From an uncultured Prevotella sp. (GTDB taxonomy: Bacteria; Bacteroidota; Bacteroidia; Bacteroidales; Bacteroidaceae), in the NCBI GenBank assembly GCA_946055365.1, contig CAMGFM010000067.1, positions 1-7,036 of the forward strand: a DNA stretch of 7,036 bases. Reading direction: 5' to 3'. The translations under genes were made by a program, and so were the position numbers. The notes beneath the pieces were generated by a model that was given only the letters and a program-made list of their open reading frames with translations, had not been told where the DNA came from and ran no database searches. Of the stretch, positions 1-4,223 are shown piece after piece; position 1 is the stretch's first letter; every line of letters starts with the position of its first letter.

Positions 1-58
1 ACGTTTGAATGGTTTAAGCAACCTAAATAACTACTATTTAAATCCATAAAGCTAAGAC

Positions 59-1699
59 ATGAAGAATAAAGTACTTGCCATCTTGTTTATGTTGGCTCTT
101 CTGCCTGGTGTGGCGGCGGCAGCCGACAAGGCAGACTACAACGTGGTGCCGCTACCAAACAGTATCGTAGCCCAGAAGGGCAACCCCTTTGTGCTTAACT
201 CTGGCACACGCATCCTCTACACTGCCACCGACGAGGCCATGAGGCGCAATGCCGACTTCCTCGCACTCTATATAGAGGAGGCCACGGGGCTGCGGCTCAC
301 CGTGGCAGAGCTTGTTAAAAAGGCTGGAAAGAACGACATCGTGCTTGCCGTGGACACTAAGATGCAGGGCGAGGAGGCCTACCGCCTCACGGTGGACGAA
401 AAGGGAGTGCGCATAGCCGCTGCCAACGCCAAGGGAGTGTTCTATGGCGTGCAGACACTGCGCAAGTCGCTGCCCGTGGGCAGGCTTGAGGCCGTGGAGA
501 TGCCTGCCGTGCGCATCGACGACGCGCCTCGCTTCGGCTATCGCGGCATGATGCTCGACTGCTCGCGCCACTTCTTCTCTCTCGACTTCATCAAGAGATA
601 CCTCGACGTGATGGCCATGCACAACATGAACGTCTTTCACTGGCATCTCACCGACGATCAGGGCTGGCGCATAGAGATTAAGAAATATCCGCGACTCGCC
701 TCCGTGGGCGGCAAGCGCACAGGCACCGTCGTGGGCTTCAACTCCATGTGTGACGACAGCACCGAATACAGCGGCTATTACACGCAGGAGCAGGCGCGCG
801 AAATAGTGGATTACGCCGCCAAAAGATACATTACCGTCATACCAGAGATAGACATACCGGGCCACATGAAGGCTGCCCTCACCGCCTATCCCGAGCTTGG
901 CTGCACCGGAGGCCCCTATGAGGTGGGCCACAGATGGGGCATATATCTTGACGTGCTGTGTCTCGGCAACGAAAAGATTTATGAGTTCTGCCAGGACGTG
1001 CTTGCCGAGCTTATAGACGTGTTCCCTGCACAGTACATTCACATCGGAGGCGACGAAACGCCCACCAAGCGTTGGGAGGAGTGTCCCAAGTGTCAGGCTC
1101 TTGCCAAGAAACAGGGCCTCACGCCCAAAAACATGCAGGGCTATTTCACCAATCGCATCGAGAAATTTATCAATTCAAAGGGACGACGCATCATCGGATG
1201 GGACGAAATACTTGAGGGCGACATCAACCAGAGCGCCACTATCATGAGCTGGAGAGGCACTGTCAACGGCGAGAAAGCCTCTGAGGCAGGCCACGATGTC
1301 ATCATGACACCCACCGACTACTGCTATTTTGACTACTGCCAGACCGACAAGGACAAGGCTTTTGAGCCTTCACCGCGCGTCGACGGCTATCTGCCCATTG
1401 AAAAGGTCTACAGCTTTGAGCCCTGTCCCGACAATCTCTCCGACGCCGCCAAACAGCACATGCTCGGAGTGCAGGCCAACGTGTGGACAGAGTATATCAC
1501 ATGCCCGTCAACATGCGAGTATTACATCCTGCCGCGCATGTCGGCACTGAGCGAGGTGCAGTGGTCGACAGCACCAAAGGACTTTGAGGGCTTCAAGGAA
1601 CGCGTCACGGGCTTCACACGCTTCTACAATCTCTACAACCTCAACTATGCGCGCCACCTGTGGCCAGAACAGATCATCAAGCCGTGGGCGGACAACTGA
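59..1699 (+). CDS. Exported GH20 beta-N-acetylhexosaminidase
   Basis: Glycoside hydrolase family 20 enzyme that removes terminal beta-linked GlcNAc or GalNAc from glycans by substrate-assisted catalysis. Residues 1-22 form a type I signal peptide (K2/K4, hydrophobic core 5-15, then P-G-V-A-A-A-A). There is no lipobox cysteine, so a soluble periplasmic or secreted protein is likely. Residues about 25-155 fit the alpha/beta GH20b domain, and about 157-510 the catalytic barrel. Visible family landmarks are the substrate-binding arginine in D167-x-x-R170, WHLTDDQGW at 195-203, the catalytic pair D332-E333 in HIGGDE (328-333), W381-D-E, W398, the tyrosine-rich stretch at 421-426 and N474-V-W-T-E478. 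The ORF is intact; at 546 aa it matches a single-catalytic-domain family member with no C-terminal sugar-binding module. The ATG at 59 is needed for the signal peptide. nagB follows 71 bp downstream on the same strand, consistent with amino-sugar salvage. The family call is firm; the exact substrate (chitobiose, mucin O-glycan, N-glycan) is not readable from sequence. Confidence 0.96.
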   Translation: MKNKVLAILFMLALLPGVAAAADKADYNVVPLPNSIVAQKGNPFVLNSGTRILYTATDEAMRRNADFLALYIEEATGLRLTVAELVKKAGKNDIVLAVDTKMQGEEAYRLTVDEKGVRIAAANAKGVFYGVQTLRKSLPVGRLEAVEMPAVRIDDAPRFGYRGMMLDCSRHFFSLDFIKRYLDVMAMHNMNVFHWHLTDDQGWRIEIKKYPRLASVGGKRTGTVVGFNSMCDDSTEYSGYYTQEQAREIVDYAAKRYITVIPEIDIPGHMKAALTAYPELGCTGGPYEVGHRWGIYLDVLCLGNEKIYEFCQDVLAELIDVFPAQYIHIGGDETPTKRWEECPKCQALAKKQGLTPKNMQGYFTNRIEKFINSKGRRIIGWDEILEGDINQSATIMSWRGTVNGEKASEAGHDVIMTPTDYCYFDYCQTDKDKAFEPSPRVDGYLPIEKVYSFEPCPDNLSDAAKQHMLGVQANVWTEYITCPSTCEYYILPRMSALSEVQWSTAPKDFEGFKERVTGFTRFYNLYNLNYARHLWPEQIIKPWADN

Positions 1700-1705
1700 C
1701 AAGAC

Positions 1706-1732
1706 GCGCCGTCGTTGTTGCTGACACGGCGC
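1706..1732 (+). terminator. G/C-rich stem-loop in the GH20-nagB gap
   Basis: A perfect 7-bp stem, GCGCCGT (1706-1712) with ACGGCGC (1726-1732), closes a 13-nt loop and starts 7 nt after the GH20 stop codon. No T-tract follows, so a classic intrinsic terminator is not shown. It could be a weak terminator, an mRNA-stabilising 3' structure for the GH20 message, or a processing site in a longer transcript. The hairpin is seen directly; its role is inferred. Confidence 0.4.
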
Positions 1733-1770
1733 ATTGCCAAAGGACATTACACTTTAATACAATATAGATT

Positions 1771-2562
1771 ATGAGACTTATAATAGAAAAGAACTATGAC
1801 GAGTTGTCCAAGTGGGCAGCCGAACATGTGATTGAGCGCATCAACAAGTTTAACCCTACACCTGAGCGTCCTTTTGTGCTGGGTCTGCCCACAGGCTCTT
1901 CGCCCATCGGCATGTACCGCGCCCTTGTTGAGGCCTACAAGGCTGGACGTGTGTCATTCAAGAATGTGCTTACGTTCAACATGGACGAATATTGCGGCCT
2001 GCCCGAGTCACATCCCGAGAGCTATCACTCGTTCATGGCTAACAACTTGTTTAACCATATCGACTGCCCGAAGGAGAATATTCACATCCTCAACGGCAAC
2101 GCCGAGGATCTCGAGGCCGAGTGCGCCCACTACGAACAGATGATTGAGGAGGCAGGAGGCATCGATCTCTTCATCGGAGGTATCGGTCCTGACGGCCACA
2201 TCGCGTTCAACGAGCCGGGTTCATCGCTCACTTCACGCACACGCATCAAGACTCTCACCACCGACACTATCGTTGCCAACTCTCGTTTCTTTGACAATGA
2301 TGTCAACAAGGTGCCGAAGAACGCGCTCACAGTGGGCGTTGGCACGGTGATGGCCGCACGTGAGGTGATGATACTCGTGAATGGACACAACAAGACACGC
2401 GCCTTGCAGGCCGCCGTGGAGGGTCCTGTCACACAGATGTGGACCATCAGCGTGCTTCAGATGCACCAGCACGGCATCATCGTGTGCGACGAGGCTGCCA
2501 CCGACGAGCTTAAGGTGTCTACTTATCGCTATTTCAAGGACATCGAGAAAGGCAATATCTAA
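1771..2562 (+). CDS. nagB: Glucosamine-6-phosphate deaminase
   Basis: Cytoplasmic aldose-ketose isomerase/deaminase that converts glucosamine-6-phosphate to fructose-6-phosphate plus ammonia, the last dedicated step of GlcNAc catabolism. At 263 aa it is close in length to E. coli NagB (266 aa) and aligns without visible gaps through the core. It has the phosphate-binding LPTGSSP loop (39-45) and the catalytic residues D72 (in NMDEYCGL), D141, H143 and E148 (in GPDGHIAFNEPG), with the same numbering as E. coli. Residues that form the GlcNAc-6-P allosteric pocket in the E. coli enzyme also appear kept: S151, S152, R158, K160, T161 and Y254. Activation by GlcNAc-6-P is therefore plausible but inferred. 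The start is the first ATG after an A/T-rich leader. No nagA deacetylase or kinase lies in the window. The exported hexosaminidase upstream fits the same pathway. This is the short single-domain form, not the long Bacteroidetes NagB-like fusion. Confidence 0.97.
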   Translation: MRLIIEKNYDELSKWAAEHVIERINKFNPTPERPFVLGLPTGSSPIGMYRALVEAYKAGRVSFKNVLTFNMDEYCGLPESHPESYHSFMANNLFNHIDCPKENIHILNGNAEDLEAECAHYEQMIEEAGGIDLFIGGIGPDGHIAFNEPGSSLTSRTRIKTLTTDTIVANSRFFDNDVNKVPKNALTVGVGTVMAAREVMILVNGHNKTRALQAAVEGPVTQMWTISVLQMHQHGIIVCDEAATDELKVSTYRYFKDIEKGNI

Positions 2563-2578
2563 TATTCACAAACACACT

Positions 2579-2627
2579 CCACGGGCAGGGACCTCACGGC
2601 ACACCATGCGCAAGGCTCCTGCCGTGG
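2579..2627 (+). terminator. Imperfect stem-loop in the nagB-CBM9 gap
   Basis: CCACGG (2579-2584) pairs with CCGTGG (2622-2627). After a one-base bulge (G2585), CAGG (2586-2589) pairs with CCTG (2618-2621). About 28 nt remain between the arms. No T-tract follows; the next gene starts 22 nt after the stem. It may be a 3' stabiliser of the nagB message or a weak terminator. The structure is seen; the function is inferred. Confidence 0.35.
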
Positions 2628-2648
2628 CGTGAAGACAGCCACTTTAAT

Positions 2649-3305
2649 ATGCAGAAAGCATTAGAGGTAAGAAAAATCTCGGTCTCCGATGTGTCGGCGG
2701 CTGAGATTTGCCGTATCATGGATGAGGCTAACGTGCCTTTTGTTGCCGTTGACTCTCATTGCTGGGCCGAGAGCTATCCTTACCGTCCTGCCGTTGAGGT
2801 GAGGCTCGCCCACAATGGCAGGCAGCTGCTGGTCAATTATCGTGTGACGGAGGAGTGCGTGCGCGCCGTCGCGCCGCATGATGACGGCAGGGTGTGGGAG
2901 GATTCGTGCTGCGAACTCTTCATCTCTCCCGTTGCCGACGGCACATATTATAATATAGAGTGCAATGCCGCAGGCACCATGCTCATAGGCTTCGGCCCAA
3001 AACGCGAGGGCAGGGAGCGCGCTACGCAGGATGTGCTTGACAAGGTGGCACGCTGGTCGTCGCTCGGCCGCCAGCCTTTTGACTGCCGTGAGGGAGTGCA
3101 GACATGGCAGCTGTGCCTTGCCATACCCACAGAGGCGTTCTACCGTCACTCTCTGCCGTGTTTCTGCGGCATAAAGGCCAGAGCCAATGTCTACAAGTGT
3201 GGCGACTGTCTGCCGCATCCGCATTTCATGTCGTTCTATCCCATCGACTTGCCCAAGCCCGACTTCCATCGCCCCGATTTCTTTGGCGACATAGTGTTCG
3301 GATGA
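2649..3305 (+). CDS. CBM9-like carbohydrate-binding protein
   Basis: This 218-aa protein resembles the carbohydrate-binding family 9-like (DOMON-type beta-sandwich) proteins common in Bacteroides and Prevotella. Typical features are the early aromatic segment around W39 (HCWAESYPYRP), the sandwich strand LLVNYRVTEECVRA (about 60-73), VWEDSCCELFISP (82-94, the charged/acidic strand before YYNIECNAAG), a W-x-L-x-L-A-I-P strand (about 153-160), ANVYKCGD (179-186) and the C-terminal PHFMSFYPIDLPKPDFHRPDFFGDIVFG block (191-218). No catalytic residues, signal peptide or membrane segment are visible, so a cytoplasmic location is suggested even though the fold is usually linked to sugar binding. The ATG at 2649 is the only start upstream of the conserved region, and its A is the last base of a CACTTTAATA block. 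It lies 86 bp after nagB and probably belongs to the same unit. The family call is good; ligand and role are unknown. Confidence 0.85.
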   Translation: MQKALEVRKISVSDVSAAEICRIMDEANVPFVAVDSHCWAESYPYRPAVEVRLAHNGRQLLVNYRVTEECVRAVAPHDDGRVWEDSCCELFISPVADGTYYNIECNAAGTMLIGFGPKREGRERATQDVLDKVARWSSLGRQPFDCREGVQTWQLCLAIPTEAFYRHSLPCFCGIKARANVYKCGDCLPHPHFMSFYPIDLPKPDFHRPDFFGDIVFG

Positions 3306-3452
3306 TGCCTCTCTGGCAGGGCTTCCTTTGGCTGCACGGCGTGTGTGGATGCACCGAGCGCGGCTCAAAGCGAGGGACAGCACCGCTGTGGCGCGACTTA
3401 TGGCTGGGTGTGTCGCACATGACGGACCGCCTACACGCACAGGACTATTGAC
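3306..3452. other. Intergenic segment with no convincing gene
   Basis: G/C-rich sequence between the CBM9-like gene and the palindrome array. The only open frame on the + strand is a 49-codon one (3302-3451) whose ATG overlaps the CBM9 stop. It is tryptophan-rich and resembles no family I recognise. No clear promoter or T-tract terminator is seen. Confidence 0.5.
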
Positions 3453-3530
3453 AAAGTGGCACTTTTCTATAAAGAAAGTGCCACTTTGATTGTCATAAAG
3501 TGACGCTTCATGATCGTAAAGTGGCACTTG
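3453..3530. repeat. Array of four 13-bp palindromic units, 21-22 bp period
   Basis: Four near-palindromic units share the pattern AAAGTG-N-CACTTT: 3453-3465 (centre G, perfect), 3475-3487 (centre C, perfect), 3497-3509 (degenerate, AAAGTGACGCTTC) and 3518-3530 (AAAGTGGCACTTG). The linkers are 9, 9 and 8 bp, so starts are spaced 22, 22 and 21 bp, about two helical turns. Because each unit is its own inverted repeat, units 1 and 2 can also pair as a 14-bp stem (CAAAGTGGCACTTT with AAAGTGCCACTTTG) around a 9-nt loop. The A/T-rich linkers differ from each other, so the conserved part is the palindrome. Possible roles are a multi-site operator for a dimeric DNA-binding protein, a terminator-like 3' structure for the upstream genes, or a fragment of a dispersed Bacteroidales repeat. 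The array is certain; the role is open. Confidence 0.85.
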
Positions 3531-3616
3531 GCAAAAGCCCGTGGTGCGCTTGTGTCAGCGTGTGGCATGTCTTTGTTATGACTGATGCGCCTTGTTAATG
3601 ACACAAATGACGGCTG

Positions 3617-3630
3617 TTTACATTCGTCAC
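3617..3630 (+). promoter_or_regulatory. Candidate promoter -7 region before the PqqD-like gene
   Basis: TAcaTTCG at 3619-3626 differs at one position from the Bacteroidetes -7 consensus TAnnTTTG, and sits in GTTTACATTCGTCA (3617-3630). A weak CTTG at 3591-3594 could be the -33 element, but the 24-bp spacing is longer than usual. Nearly the same block occurs ahead of the helicase gene. Use of this promoter would place transcription start near 3632, just ahead of the ATG at 3648. Confidence 0.3.
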
Positions 3631-3647
3631 TATCACAAGCCTATTTT

Positions 3648-3965
3648 ATGAGAGACCATTCATGCTATGAAACACGCCTGCGTGTCAGGCTAATGAGGGC
3701 AGACCGCGGCTATGAGACGCGGAGAATATGCGATGAAAACGTGCTGTTGCGTGTTGCCGACGACAACATTATACTTACCCGACTGTTTGTATTGAACGAC
3801 ACGGCAGCCTATATATGGCACATGGCGTGCCAGTGTGACTTCACCGAAAGCGACATTGTGAGGTGGCTTACCGACAGGTATGATGTCACGGAACGCGATG
3901 CCGAGGTCAGCGCACACGTGATGGCACAAAAGATGGTGCATTTTGGGTTGGCCCGGTATGTATAG
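3648..3965 (+). CDS. PqqD-like (RRE-fold) small protein
   Basis: Short protein of the PqqD family. Numbered from the longest frame (ATG at 3585, 126 aa), the family pattern is RGYETRRICDENVLLRVADDNIILT (41-65), L70-N71-D-T-A-A-Y-I-W78, the DFTESDIVRWLTDRYDV segment (85-101) and a C-terminal helix ending FGL (120-122). PqqD proteins form a winged-helix peptide-binding fold (RRE) that presents precursor peptides to modifying enzymes. In Bacteroidales many are stand-alone and uncharacterised. No radical SAM enzyme, peptidase or obvious precursor peptide is nearby, so a RiPP role is not supported here. The start is uncertain: 3585 is the longest, 3648 follows a promoter-like block and gives 105 aa, and 3693 gives 90 aa, nearest the family's usual length. 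The first 36 residues of the long form match nothing expected. No signal peptide or membrane segment is seen. Confidence 0.75.
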   Translation: MRDHSCYETRLRVRLMRADRGYETRRICDENVLLRVADDNIILTRLFVLNDTAAYIWHMACQCDFTESDIVRWLTDRYDVTERDAEVSAHVMAQKMVHFGLARYV

Positions 3966-4088
3966 ACGGGGCAGGGCAGTGGCGCATGGCGTGACGGTAG
4001 CCCCATGTATGTTTTGCGGCAGACGCATAATCATTATAATAACGTGAGTTCGTCGAATTTTATCCGTTCACACATTATGGTGCATGTT

Positions 4089-4101
4089 GCCCTTTCAGGG
4101 C
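4089..4101. repeat. Short perfect hairpin GCCCT-TTC-AGGGC
   Basis: A 5-bp stem with a 3-nt loop, flanked by TT on the left and G on the right. GCCCTTTCAGGGC-type sequences recur, as I recall, in intergenic repeats of Bacteroidales genomes, so this may be a remnant of a REP-like element. A single copy in this window cannot prove that. It is too short and lacks the T-tract needed for a confident terminator call. Confidence 0.35.
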
Positions 4102-4180
4102 GTGAATAAAGCACCCGAGGTCAATCATATTGCAGGGATAACATCCAAGCCATGTAACTGACAGATGGGAAACAAGACAG

Positions 4181-4194
4181 TTTATGTTCGTCAA
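4181..4194 (+). promoter_or_regulatory. Candidate promoter -7 region before the helicase gene
   Basis: TAtgTTCG at 4183-4190 is one mismatch from TAnnTTTG and sits about 34 nt upstream of the helicase ATG. It lies in GTTTATGTTCGTCA, which matches the block ahead of the PqqD-like gene at 12 of 14 positions. The leading G is 4180. No good TTTG -33 element is seen; ACTG at 4157-4160 is the nearest, 22 bp away. Confidence 0.3.
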
Positions 4195-4223
4195 AACTCA
4201 CATTAAGAAAATACAACAGCATC

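Noticed and set aside
152..1042. Long antisense open frame (296 codons) opposite the GH20 gene
   Set aside because: It lies entirely over the conserved GH20 catalytic sequence, is His/Val/Ala-rich without family resemblance, and is explained by the G/C-rich third positions of the real gene.
3448..3453. TTGACA as a sigma70 -35 box
   Set aside because: Bacteroidetes primary promoters use TTTG/TAnnTTTG rather than TTGACA/TATAAT, and no matching -10 at 17 bp stands out.
2661..3527. Antisense open frame (288 codons) over the CBM9-like gene, starting inside the palindrome array
   Set aside because: The + strand frame has a clear family match through to its stop; the antisense product resembles nothing and its start is made of repeat sequence.
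3453..3530. Palindrome array as a small CRISPR
   Set aside because: Units are only 13 bp and spacers 8-9 bp, far too short for CRISPR, and no cas gene is nearby.
4005..4109. 34-codon frame after the PqqD-like gene as a possible RiPP precursor peptide
   Set aside because: It has no leader-core pattern, its end is formed by the GCCCTTTCAGGGC hairpin, and no modifying enzyme is present.
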